From Anaerolineae bacterium (GTDB lineage Bacteria > Chloroflexota > Anaerolineae > UBA4142 > SHND01), in the NCBI GenBank assembly GCA_022072245.1, contig JAJVIA010000103.1, forward strand, positions 1 to 33,040: a stretch of DNA of 33,040 nucleotides. Direction: 5' to 3'. Every line of letters starts with the position of its first letter. Within the stretch, counting starts at the first letter, position 1. The notes under the pieces are model-generated. The model ran no database searches and was not told the DNA's origin. It was given only the letters and a program-made list of their open reading frames with translations. The position numbers were made by a program, and so were the translations under genes. Below are positions 13,928 through 21,503 of this stretch, piece by piece.

Positions 13928-15580
13928 ATGAAACGAGTTCTCGTCATCGGCCTTGACGGCGCGACGTGGGATGTGTTGAATCCGCTCATGCGCGACGGCA
14001 AGCTGCCGCATCTGAAAAAATTGCTGGACCGCAGCGCGCAGGGCGTACTCTTGTCCTCCATTCCGCCCGTCACCGCCGCCGCGTGGACCTGTTTTTCTAC
14101 CGGCAAAAATCCCGGCAAACACGGTTTGGTAGATTTTATCTATTTCCCCGAACACGGCTATCGCGTCACCATTGCCAACTCGACCACGCGCGAAGCCGCG
14201 ACGATTTGGAATCTATTGAGCGACCGCAATCTGCGCGTCGGCGTCGTCAACGTGCCAATGACCTATCCGCCCGAAAAAGTGAACGGCGTGATGGTCACGG
14301 ATTTAATGACGCCCAACACAAGCGTTCAATATACCTACCCGCCCGAACTCAAACAAGAATTGTTGGACAAGGTGGGGCCCTTTGTCATTACGCCGGGCGA
14401 AGGCGAAAATCCCAGCGCGCCGTTGACCTATCTCGACAAAGTGCGCGCCGACGTCAAAGCGTCCGCCGATTACGCGCTCTATCTTTTGAACAAAGAGCCG
14501 TACAGTTTTTTCATGTACGTCTTTGGCATCGTAGATATTTTGCAGCATCAATTTTGGGATGATCTCCAAGCCGACCCGCGCGCGTTGAACGAAACCGAAC
14601 GCGTGCGGCGCGATAAAGTGATTGCGGTGTTTCAACAAGTGGACGACGGCGTAGGCGCGATGCTTCAAGCGGCGGACGAGGAGACCACCATCTTTTTAAT
14701 GTCCGACCACGGTTTCGGGCCGCTCAAAGGTTTCATGCACGTCAACAACTTTTTGCTCGACCGCGGCTATCTCGTCTTGAAAAGCGGCGGCATGAGCGCC
14801 ATCAAACGCGCGTTATTCCGCGCGGGCGTCACGCCGCAAAACGTGCATCTCACGCTCAAGGCGTTGAAACTCGATTTGCGCCGCAAGGTAAATCGCGGCC
14901 GCGCGTATGGCATGTTGCGCCGCTTTTTCTTGTCGTTCGACGATGTAGATTGGACCAAGACGCGCGCGTTCGCGCTGGGACATATCGGTCAAATTTACAT
15001 CAACTTGAAAGGACGCCAGCCCAGCGGCATCGTCGCGCCGGGCGCAGAATATGACAAACTGCGCGACGAAATTCGCGCGGCGCTGCTAAAATTAAAACAT
15101 CCCGATACGGGCGAACAATTGATTGCGCGCGTTTTGAACCGCGAAGAAATTTATCACGGCGCATTGTTGGACAATACGCCCGATTTACTTTTGCTGCCCG
15201 CCGATTTCAAATACGTGGCGTTCGGCGAATCCGAATTCGCGTCCAATAAAATCGTGGGTCCCACGCTCGGCCACACAGGTCATCATCGGCTCGAAGGCAT
15301 CGGCGCGGTGATTGGACCCCAAGTCCAAGTCGGCGCGCAAATTCAAAACGCATCGCTCGTTGACCTCGCGCCGACAATTTTGTACGCGCTCGGTTTGCCG
15401 ATTCCGCCCGACATGGACGGGCGCGTTCTGACGGAAGCGTTCACGCCCGAATTTGTCAAGCAGACCGCGTTACAGTACGACACCGAAAATGCCGTGCGTA
15501 CCGATTTCGGCGGCACCTATTCGGATGCCGAAGAAGCCGAAGTCATTCAACGGCTCGCCGATTTGGGATACGTGTCGTAA
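13928..15580 (+). CDS. alkaline-phosphatase-superfamily phosphodiesterase/phosphatase, copy 2
   Basis: A 550-residue paralogue of the protein at 6385, with the same layout: Asp10 in GLDGAT, Thr49 in PPVTAAAW followed by STGKNPGKHG, the IVDILQHQFW metal motif, LMSDHGFG, and GHTGHHRLEG near the C terminus. SEFASNKIVGP in copy 2 matches LEFASNKIVEP in copy 1. It ends in RLADLGYVS, matching the LGY tail of copy 1. There is no signal peptide, so it appears cytoplasmic. The ATG is 5 bp after the PhoD-like stop codon. Having two different copies in one locus suggests two related but distinct substrates. The function is inferred only at superfamily level. Confidence 0.88.
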   Translation: MKRVLVIGLDGATWDVLNPLMRDGKLPHLKKLLDRSAQGVLLSSIPPVTAAAWTCFSTGKNPGKHGLVDFIYFPEHGYRVTIANSTTREAATIWNLLSDRNLRVGVVNVPMTYPPEKVNGVMVTDLMTPNTSVQYTYPPELKQELLDKVGPFVITPGEGENPSAPLTYLDKVRADVKASADYALYLLNKEPYSFFMYVFGIVDILQHQFWDDLQADPRALNETERVRRDKVIAVFQQVDDGVGAMLQAADEETTIFLMSDHGFGPLKGFMHVNNFLLDRGYLVLKSGGMSAIKRALFRAGVTPQNVHLTLKALKLDLRRKVNRGRAYGMLRRFFLSFDDVDWTKTRAFALGHIGQIYINLKGRQPSGIVAPGAEYDKLRDEIRAALLKLKHPDTGEQLIARVLNREEIYHGALLDNTPDLLLLPADFKYVAFGESEFASNKIVGPTLGHTGHHRLEGIGAVIGPQVQVGAQIQNASLVDLAPTILYALGLPIPPDMDGRVLTEAFTPEFVKQTALQYDTENAVRTDFGGTYSDAEEAEVIQRLADLGYVS

Positions 15581-15589
15581 GCAATGGAC

Positions 15590-15655
15590 AATGCGTAACG
15601 CGAAATAAACAACGCGGCGCGTTCGGCGCCCGCGACAATTTACGCTTTACGCATT
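15590..15655. repeat. imperfect inverted repeat in the gap before the lipoprotein gene
   Basis: AATGCGTAA (15590-15598) and TTACGCATT (15647-15655) are perfect arms. The pairing continues imperfectly inwards (ACGCGAAATA against ATTTACGC), and a central AACGC-GGC-GCGTT hairpin sits inside. It fills most of the 87-bp gap and has no T-run. It is probably a palindromic intergenic repeat. Confidence 0.7.
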
Positions 15656-15667
15656 ACTCGCTACTTT

Positions 15668-16828
15668 ATGATGAAACTCTGGATTGTAATAGGTTTGCTG
15701 TGCGCGTTTGTCGGATGCAGCAACGCGACGCCGCCGCCGCCCACCGTCGCGCCGACGGAACCGCCGCCAGCTACCGCCGCGCCCGTTGCGGCGGAACCCG
15801 ACATTGTTGTGCCGGACGGTTTTCAAATTACCGTCGCGTACCGCGGTCTCGACTTGCCCACCGCGTTGGCGGGCGACGGCAAACAATTGTATGTGACCGA
15901 ATTTCAAAGCGGTTTGGTGAAACGTTTGACCGACACCAACGGCGACGGCATTTTCGACAACAATACGAAATTCGCGGAAGGTTTCAAATTTCCGCGCGGC
16001 ATTGCCATCGAACCCAAAACCGGCGACGTGTATGTCGCTTCGCTCGGTCAAATCAACGCGCTGCGCGATACGAACGGCGACGGCGTGGCGGATGAAAATC
16101 GCGTCGTCATTGACAATTTATTTTACGTAGACGCGTCGCACGCCAACAATGGCATCGCCTTTGGACCCGACGGCAAGCTGTACATCACCGAAGGACATCC
16201 GCGTCAAAACCAAGTGCAAATCAATCCCAAAAATAAACGCGTCCGCTACAAAGGCGAACCGGTATCGGAATGGGCTGGCACAATTTTGCGCGCCGACCCC
16301 GACGGCAAAAATATCGAAATTTTCGCCAAAGGATTTCGCAATCCGTACGACCTTGCCTTTGACGCGCAAGGCGCGCTGTATGCCACCGACAACGGCGAAG
16401 ATTTGAAACAGGGCAAACCCGAAGGCGACGAATTGAATTTAATCGAACAAGGCGGCGATTACGGTTTTCCATTTTTCGTCGCCGACCCGCCGCCCGATTC
16501 GGGTACGCGCGCGCCCTTGATAAATTTCGAGCAAGCGTCGTCGCCCAACGGTTTGGTCATTTACGAAAGCGACCATTTTCCGGCGGAATATCGCGGCAAC
16601 ATTTTTGTCGCGCTGTTTTCGGACCCGCGCCGCATCGCGCGCGTATTCCGGGACGCGAACGGCAAATGGCAGTCCGTAGATTTTATCACCGGACTCAATC
16701 GGCCGATTGATCTGGTCGTCGGCGCGGACGGCGCGTTGTACATTGCCGACATGAATTCGGGCGAAGGACGCAATACCGCCGACCCAAATAATCCGGCGGT
16801 GATTTATCGCGTGGATGTGACCAAGTAG
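15668..16828 (+). CDS. sorbosone/glucose-dehydrogenase-like beta-propeller lipoprotein
   Basis: A 386-residue exported protein. The N terminus is a lipoprotein-type signal ending at Cys17 (AFVGC), followed by a Pro/Ala/Thr linker (about 19-45). The rest is a six-bladed propeller of the PQQ-dependent sugar dehydrogenase/L-sorbosone dehydrogenase family. It shows GFQITVAYRGLDLPTALA, DTNGDGIFDN, NNGIAFGPDGKLYITEG, FAKGFRNPYDLAFD, GDELNLIEQGGDYGFPF and a final GLNRPIDLVVGADGALYIADM. Members oxidise aldoses or act as binding propellers; PQQ synthesis genes are absent here. The adjacent ATG codons at 15668 and 15671 are both possible starts. The UPF0104 gene follows after 9 bp. Confidence 0.88.
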   Translation: MMKLWIVIGLLCAFVGCSNATPPPPTVAPTEPPPATAAPVAAEPDIVVPDGFQITVAYRGLDLPTALAGDGKQLYVTEFQSGLVKRLTDTNGDGIFDNNTKFAEGFKFPRGIAIEPKTGDVYVASLGQINALRDTNGDGVADENRVVIDNLFYVDASHANNGIAFGPDGKLYITEGHPRQNQVQINPKNKRVRYKGEPVSEWAGTILRADPDGKNIEIFAKGFRNPYDLAFDAQGALYATDNGEDLKQGKPEGDELNLIEQGGDYGFPFFVADPPPDSGTRAPLINFEQASSPNGLVIYESDHFPAEYRGNIFVALFSDPRRIARVFRDANGKWQSVDFITGLNRPIDLVVGADGALYIADMNSGEGRNTADPNNPAVIYRVDVTK

Positions 16829-16837
16829 GAAAACATT

Positions 16838-17839
16838 ATGAGCAAAGTACGTTTATCCATCGGACTCGTGATTTCGTTGGCGCTGCTCTATTTCACCTTT
16901 CGCAATCTCAATTGGGCGGAAGTGGGGCAAGCGCTGCGTTCGGCGAATTACATTTATGTCGCGCTTGCCGCGCTCGTCATTCTGGCGACTTTTGCCGTGC
17001 GCGCGATGCGCTGGAGTCGGCTGCTGCGTCCTGTGCGCGTCTTGGCGTGGCGCGGATTATTTTCCGTCGTCCTCATCGGTTTTTTCGGTAATTATGTTTT
17101 GCCCGCGAAAACCGGCGAACTCGTGCGCGCGTACGTATTGGGCAAACGCGAAAGCATCTCCAAGAGCGCCATTCTCGGCAGCATCGCCGTCGAAAAGACA
17201 ATGGACACTTTGATTCTGTTCATCATCTTTTTGATAACGCTGTGGACGGTGCCGCTGCCCGCCGAATACGCCAACCTCGAACCGGTGATTGCCGTTTTTC
17301 TCGCGGCGGTGATTGGCGGCATGTTATTGCTTGCCGCGCGCGGCCGCCACGCGTCCAATTTGATTGTGCGCGTATTGCAATTTGTCTTTCCCTGGTGGAA
17401 AGACCGCGTCGCGCGCATCACTCATTCCTTTGTGGACGGCTTGAGCGTGTTGTATCACGGTTCGAGTATTGCGATGGTGCTGCTGTTCTCGCTCGTGATT
17501 TGGACGATGACAACCTTAAATTTTTGGCTCATCGGTCAAGCATTGGGATTAACCGTGCCGCTGTACGGGTATGTCATTATCGTCGCCATCACCAACATGG
17601 CCAGTTTCATTCCGTCATTGCCCGGCCGCTTTGGCACGCTGGAATTGTTCAGCGTCGCGGTGCTGGCTCTGTTCGGCGTGGACAAGAACACGGCGGTATT
17701 GTTTCCGATTCTCTTGCGCCTCGCCCAGCTCGCGCCGATTTTGCTTGGTTATTTCTTTCTCAATCGCGAAGGTATCAAAATTCTCGACGTGCAAAAAGCG
17801 ACAAAAGAAACCAACCCTGCGCCGGCATCGCTCGGTTAG
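16838..17839 (+). CDS. UPF0104/AglD-like membrane protein (lysylphosphatidylglycerol synthase TM-domain family)
   Basis: A 333-residue integral membrane protein with about eight helices. Family landmarks are RAMRWSRLLRP (about 55-65), GFFGNYVLPAKTGELVRAY (about 80-98), the EKTMDTL motif near residue 113 and FIPSLPGRFGTLELF near 251-265. Relatives include the membrane half of MprF, which flips lipids, and archaeal AglD, which works in S-layer glycosylation. A role in lipid-linked sugar handling is therefore plausible. AGGAAA lies upstream of the ATG. It is the last gene before the terminator at 17865. Confidence 0.9.
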   Translation: MSKVRLSIGLVISLALLYFTFRNLNWAEVGQALRSANYIYVALAALVILATFAVRAMRWSRLLRPVRVLAWRGLFSVVLIGFFGNYVLPAKTGELVRAYVLGKRESISKSAILGSIAVEKTMDTLILFIIFLITLWTVPLPAEYANLEPVIAVFLAAVIGGMLLLAARGRHASNLIVRVLQFVFPWWKDRVARITHSFVDGLSVLYHGSSIAMVLLFSLVIWTMTTLNFWLIGQALGLTVPLYGYVIIVAITNMASFIPSLPGRFGTLELFSVAVLALFGVDKNTAVLFPILLRLAQLAPILLGYFFLNREGIKILDVQKATKETNPAPASLG

Positions 17840-17864
17840 AAAATTTTCTTGAATAAAATCCAAG

Positions 17865-17899
17865 CGCGGACATGTCGGACTCGGCGTGTCCGCGTTTTT
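17865..17899 (+). terminator. rho-independent terminator after the UPF0104 gene
   Basis: CGCGGACATG pairs with CGTGTCCGCG (10 bp, one G-U) around a 10-nt loop and is followed by TTTTT at 17895-17899. It ends the first half of the locus. Confidence 0.8.
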
Positions 17900-17918
17900 A
17901 TGCCCTGACGTATCTGGT

Positions 17919-17924
17919 TATAAT
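17919..17924 (+). promoter_or_regulatory. -10 element of the second transcription unit
   Basis: A perfect TATAAT sits 20 bp after the terminator, 8 bp before an in-frame GTG at 17932. The -35 region is poor. Transcription would start at or within a base or two of the GTG, implying a leaderless mRNA as at 4017-4032. Confidence 0.5.
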
Positions 17925-17931
17925 CGTTCCG

Positions 17932-19494
17932 GTGTTGGCTCGAATCGAAACCCTCTCGCCGCGCGCGCGCGATGCGCTTTTGCTGGCGGCATTGACGCTC
18001 CTCGCGCTATCCGTGTTTTTACAAAACGCGCCGTTCACGCGCGCGCTGTCTCCCGACTTGTCAATGATGATGTACGCGGGCCAAGAAATCGCGCGCGGCC
18101 ATCCGCCGTACAAATACGCCATGCTCGTGAAAACGCCGCTGACGCCAATGCTCGCCGCGGCGGCGACCATCGCGGCGCAGCCGTTCGGCGCGGATGAGGT
18201 GAACGCGATGCGTTTGCTGTTTATTGCGCTAGCAGTGGCGGCGGTACTGCTCACGTATTTGTTTGCGCGCGACGCGTTTCAATCGCGCGCCGTCGGTTGG
18301 TTCAGCGCGCTCGCGCTCACAAGTTTCGCTTTTCTCGGCGCGCGCGCGGCGATTGGACCCGAGCCCAAATTGGTCGTGTTGGTTTTTGGACTCGCCGCTT
18401 GTTGGGCGATTCAAAAACGCGCGGCGTGGTGGGCGGGCATTTGCGCGGCATTGGCATTTTTGGCGTGGCAAATCGCGGGCATCTATTTGCTCGTCGCGCT
18501 CGCCGCGTTTTGGTTGGGCGCAAAACCGGGCGCGCGTTGGAAACACTCTGCGCGCGTGCTCGCAGGGTTTCTGCTCACCCTCGCGCCATTCATCGCATAT
18601 TTATTTTTCACCGACGCGCTGTATCCCGCATGGGCGCAAACCATTCTCGGCAATTTCAATTTTTTGCGCGGCGAAGGGACCGGTGCAAGCGGCGGGCTGG
18701 CGGCGCGCGTAACGTTGAGTTCGACCAAACTGATGACGGCGGCTTGGCGTTGTCTGGCAAACGAACGCGCGTTTTTGCTTGCAGGCATTGCGGGCGCGTT
18801 GGGTTTCACGGCGCAAGCCGTATGGCACACGCGCGCAAAAAAATTACAGGATGCGCCGTGGGGCGTTTTCGCTTTGAGCGCGAGCGCGTTGGGACTGGGA
18901 CTGTTTGCGTTGTATGATTTTCAAAATTGTCCCGACCTCTTGCCGTTTTTTGGAATTCTCGCCATCGGCTGCGGCTGGCTCGTCACGCGCGGTTTGGAAT
19001 GGCTTGCGACGCGCGCCGCGCCGCCAACACGAGCATGGCTCAAGCCCGCGTTGGTGGGTTTGACGACGCTCGCATTGTTGGCGTACGGCGTAACGGACAC
19101 CTTTCTCACCGGCGCGCTGAATCGGCAGCGCGCGCCGCAAGAAAAAATCGCCGCGCGCGTGGAACAAGCATTGCAGCCGGGCGACACGCTTCAACAATTC
19201 GGCGACGCGGTGGTTTTGGTCCTGACGCGGCGCGCAAACGCGACGCCCGTTTTACATTTGGGACCCAAGCAGCATCAAGGTATTTTTTTCATGTACGAAA
19301 ATGGATTGGACGGATACATTGCGTATTTGAACGCGCACAAGCCGCGCGTGATTACGCTCAGCCGCCGCAAAGCGGAAGCGTGGGCGCAGCCCTTGTACGA
19401 TTGGATTGCCGCCAATTATCATCTAGCAGAATCCTTTGACGAGACCGAAGGCGGCACCGTCAATGTGATTGATTTGTATGTACGGAATGATTAA
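17932..19494 (+). CDS. GT39/PMT-like polytopic glycosyltransferase, trio member A
   Basis: A 520-residue membrane glycosyltransferase of the GT-C fold, expected to use a polyprenyl-phosphate sugar on the outer side of the membrane. The first loop after helix 1 carries the acidic catalytic-type motif SPDLSMMMYAG (Asp42), then GQEIARGHPPY. The central ARAAIGPEPK, LAWQIAG and DFQNCPDLLPFFG motifs are shared with the genes at 21504 and 24776. About 11 helices precede a soluble C-terminal domain (about 410-520). GTG at 17932 is chosen because the upstream ATG at 17872 lies inside the terminator stem and because TATAAT sits 8 bp before the GTG. It overlaps the next gene by 8 bp. Confidence 0.85.
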   Translation: MLARIETLSPRARDALLLAALTLLALSVFLQNAPFTRALSPDLSMMMYAGQEIARGHPPYKYAMLVKTPLTPMLAAAATIAAQPFGADEVNAMRLLFIALAVAAVLLTYLFARDAFQSRAVGWFSALALTSFAFLGARAAIGPEPKLVVLVFGLAACWAIQKRAAWWAGICAALAFLAWQIAGIYLLVALAAFWLGAKPGARWKHSARVLAGFLLTLAPFIAYLFFTDALYPAWAQTILGNFNFLRGEGTGASGGLAARVTLSSTKLMTAAWRCLANERAFLLAGIAGALGFTAQAVWHTRAKKLQDAPWGVFALSASALGLGLFALYDFQNCPDLLPFFGILAIGCGWLVTRGLEWLATRAAPPTRAWLKPALVGLTTLALLAYGVTDTFLTGALNRQRAPQEKIAARVEQALQPGDTLQQFGDAVVLVLTRRANATPVLHLGPKQHQGIFFMYENGLDGYIAYLNAHKPRVITLSRRKAEAWAQPLYDWIAANYHLAESFDETEGGTVNVIDLYVRND

Positions 19495-21484
19495 AAAATT
19501 TTCCGCTTTGACTCGAAATGACCGCGCGCGTCTGTTGGTCTATGCCCTAACGCTGTTCGGCGCGGCGCTGCGCCTGTATCAACTCGGCCATTTCAGTTTG
19601 TGGGACGGCGAAATTTTTACGCTCTTTATTTCGAGCAAGCCGCTGCCGTTAATTTTGCCCGCGCTGCGCGATTTTGGCGCGCATCCGCCCATGTGGTTTT
19701 TGATTACGCGCGCCTTTAACGCGTTCGGCTGGAACGAATGGATGCTGCGCGCGCCCGCCGCGTTCATGGGAATCTTGGCGCTTCCGGCAATGTACATCGC
19801 GGGCAAACGCGCGGTCAATCACAGCGTCGGCTTGCTCGCCGCGCTGCTCATGGCGGTCGCGCCAATTGCGGTCTTGTATTCGCAAGTCGGACGCATGTAC
19901 GCGGTGATTTTGCCGCTGACGGCGTTGATGGTGTACGCGCTCGCGCGCGCATTGCAAACGCGCGCCTGGCTTTGGTGGTTTGCGCTGGCTTTGTTCAGCG
20001 CGTTGATTGTGTACAATCAATATCTTTCGCTGTTGGCGGTCGGCAGCGCGTATTTGACGGGAGGGCTGATTTTATTGGCGCAAACCTTCTCTTTGCTCCG
20101 GCGCGGAGAGGGGCTGGGGGTGAGGTCTATCCCCCGCGAATTTTTTCGGCGCACCGCGCGCCTGTGGGCAAGCTTCGCGGCATTTTTTATTTTGCTCGCG
20201 CCGCTGCTGCCGTTCATGCAGAAAAATTTCTTCCAGCGTCAATTGGCGCGCGAAGCGACGACCGCTTTGAATCCCGTCGCCGTCAACGCCGATTTTTTGC
20301 GCGCGTTGTTTCTCGATTTGGCGGGCAACGAATGGCTTTTGCTCCTCACCGCTTTATTGATTGCCGCGGGCTTGGTCTTGTCGCTGCGAAAACGCGATTT
20401 TCGTTCGCTGCTCATCTTGGTCGCCTGGTTCGGCTTGGTGTTTGCGACCGTCGCCGTCATTCATCCGCGCCGTTTTCCCTCGCGCTATGTTTTGCATCTT
20501 GTGCCGATTTATCTATTGTTGACCGCGCACGGCATTTATTTGCTCGGCGCTTGGTTGGGAACCCAAGTCGCGCGTCCGCATCGCGCGCGGACAGCGCGCG
20601 CGTTCAGCGGCATCGCAGCCGCCGCGCTTGTCATGTTGGCGCTGGCGGAATTGGGCGGCATGTATCGCGGCGTCCAAGAAATTTCGCGCGGCGAACGTTC
20701 CACCGCGCTGCTGTTGAATGGCGGCTGGCGCGAACTGGCGCATTATTTGGACGCCCATGCGCAGCCGGGCGATATGGTCGTGTATGGCGGCGATGGCGCA
20801 TTGCGTCCGCCGCGTTTCATCGCGCCCTATGTTTCGGCGGAATATCAAACGCGCGCGCATAGCGCCGCGACCCAAACCAACGCGCCAATCAATATCTGGT
20901 GGGTCGGCGTCAATTTAAACAACGCGGATGTGATAAACCCCGCCGCTACGAACGTTGCGCCCTTGCAAACATTCGGCGATACCAACCTCGTGCGCGCTAC
21001 GCGTCCGGTAACGATGCAAACGCTTCCGCTGCCGCGCGCCTTGAGCGAGTGGGACGTTGAATTGCCATCCTCCGGTCTCGTCTTGACCGAGCTGCAAGCT
21101 CCATCAAACGACATCGCGTTGCGCGCAGAATTTTCCGCGCCGGTCGCAGCGCGCCTGACGGGTCCGACGACGCCCGTGCAGCCCGGTCAATTGTTTCGCT
21201 TGTCGGCGCGCGTGCGCGGCGTGAGCGAAGGATTTTATGATTTTTCGCCGGTGCTGCAGCTGCAATTTTTCAACGCGCAAGGCAAATCGCTTGGCAATTT
21301 TGCCGCGCAAACTTTGCTGCCGCCCGACGCGGAGGGATGGCAAACTTTGGTCTTGGACGGCGCGGCGCCGGCGAACGCAGCCGCCGCGCAGCCCGTGATT
21401 GCATGGAGCGATTATTCCTTTACCTACGCGCCGCGCGTTGAATTGCAAACGTTACAGTGGCAATTGGAACAGCTGCCGCCCTAA
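19487..21484 (+). CDS. GT39/ArnT-like membrane glycosyltransferase with C-terminal beta domain
   Basis: A 665-residue GT-C enzyme, distinct from the trio. The first luminal loop has LWDGEIFTLFI (Asp40, Glu42) and FGAHPPMWFL (the HPP of PMT/ArnT proteins), followed by LRAPAAFMGILALP and YSQVGRMYAVILPL. About ten helices end near residue 400. Residues about 440-665 form a soluble domain whose last 200 residues look like a carbohydrate-binding beta sandwich (LFRLSARVRGVSEGFYDFSP, GWQTLVLDG). The ATG at 19487 overlaps the previous stop; ATG 19478 is possible. A palindromic repeat at 20096-20135 is read in frame as RRGEGLGVRSIP in a loop between helices. Confidence 0.88.
   Translation: MIKKFSALTRNDRARLLVYALTLFGAALRLYQLGHFSLWDGEIFTLFISSKPLPLILPALRDFGAHPPMWFLITRAFNAFGWNEWMLRAPAAFMGILALPAMYIAGKRAVNHSVGLLAALLMAVAPIAVLYSQVGRMYAVILPLTALMVYALARALQTRAWLWWFALALFSALIVYNQYLSLLAVGSAYLTGGLILLAQTFSLLRRGEGLGVRSIPREFFRRTARLWASFAAFFILLAPLLPFMQKNFFQRQLAREATTALNPVAVNADFLRALFLDLAGNEWLLLLTALLIAAGLVLSLRKRDFRSLLILVAWFGLVFATVAVIHPRRFPSRYVLHLVPIYLLLTAHGIYLLGAWLGTQVARPHRARTARAFSGIAAAALVMLALAELGGMYRGVQEISRGERSTALLLNGGWRELAHYLDAHAQPGDMVVYGGDGALRPPRFIAPYVSAEYQTRAHSAATQTNAPINIWWVGVNLNNADVINPAATNVAPLQTFGDTNLVRATRPVTMQTLPLPRALSEWDVELPSSGLVLTELQAPSNDIALRAEFSAPVAARLTGPTTPVQPGQLFRLSARVRGVSEGFYDFSPVLQLQFFNAQGKSLGNFAAQTLLPPDAEGWQTLVLDGAAPANAAAAQPVIAWSDYSFTYAPRVELQTLQWQLEQLPP
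20096..20135. repeat. GEGLGVR-type palindromic repeat inside a coding gene
   Basis: CTCCG-GCG-CGGAG is followed by AGGGGCTGGGGGTGAGG, whose G-run pairs with CCCCC at 20131-20135. Translated in frame it gives GEGLGVR. This resembles the widely dispersed bacterial repeat usually seen between genes as GGCTGGGGGTGAGG next to a GGAGAGG palindrome (recalled from general knowledge, not searched). Here it is inside the GT39 gene and keeps the frame open. Confidence 0.6.
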
Positions 21485-21503
21485 ACGCTTGGATGTTTGA
21501 CTC

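Noticed and set aside
19738-20862. 374-codon plus-strand open frame inside the ArnT-like gene
   Set aside because: It is a frame-shifted shadow with Arg/Ala-rich composition; the overlapping frame encodes a clear membrane glycosyltransferase.
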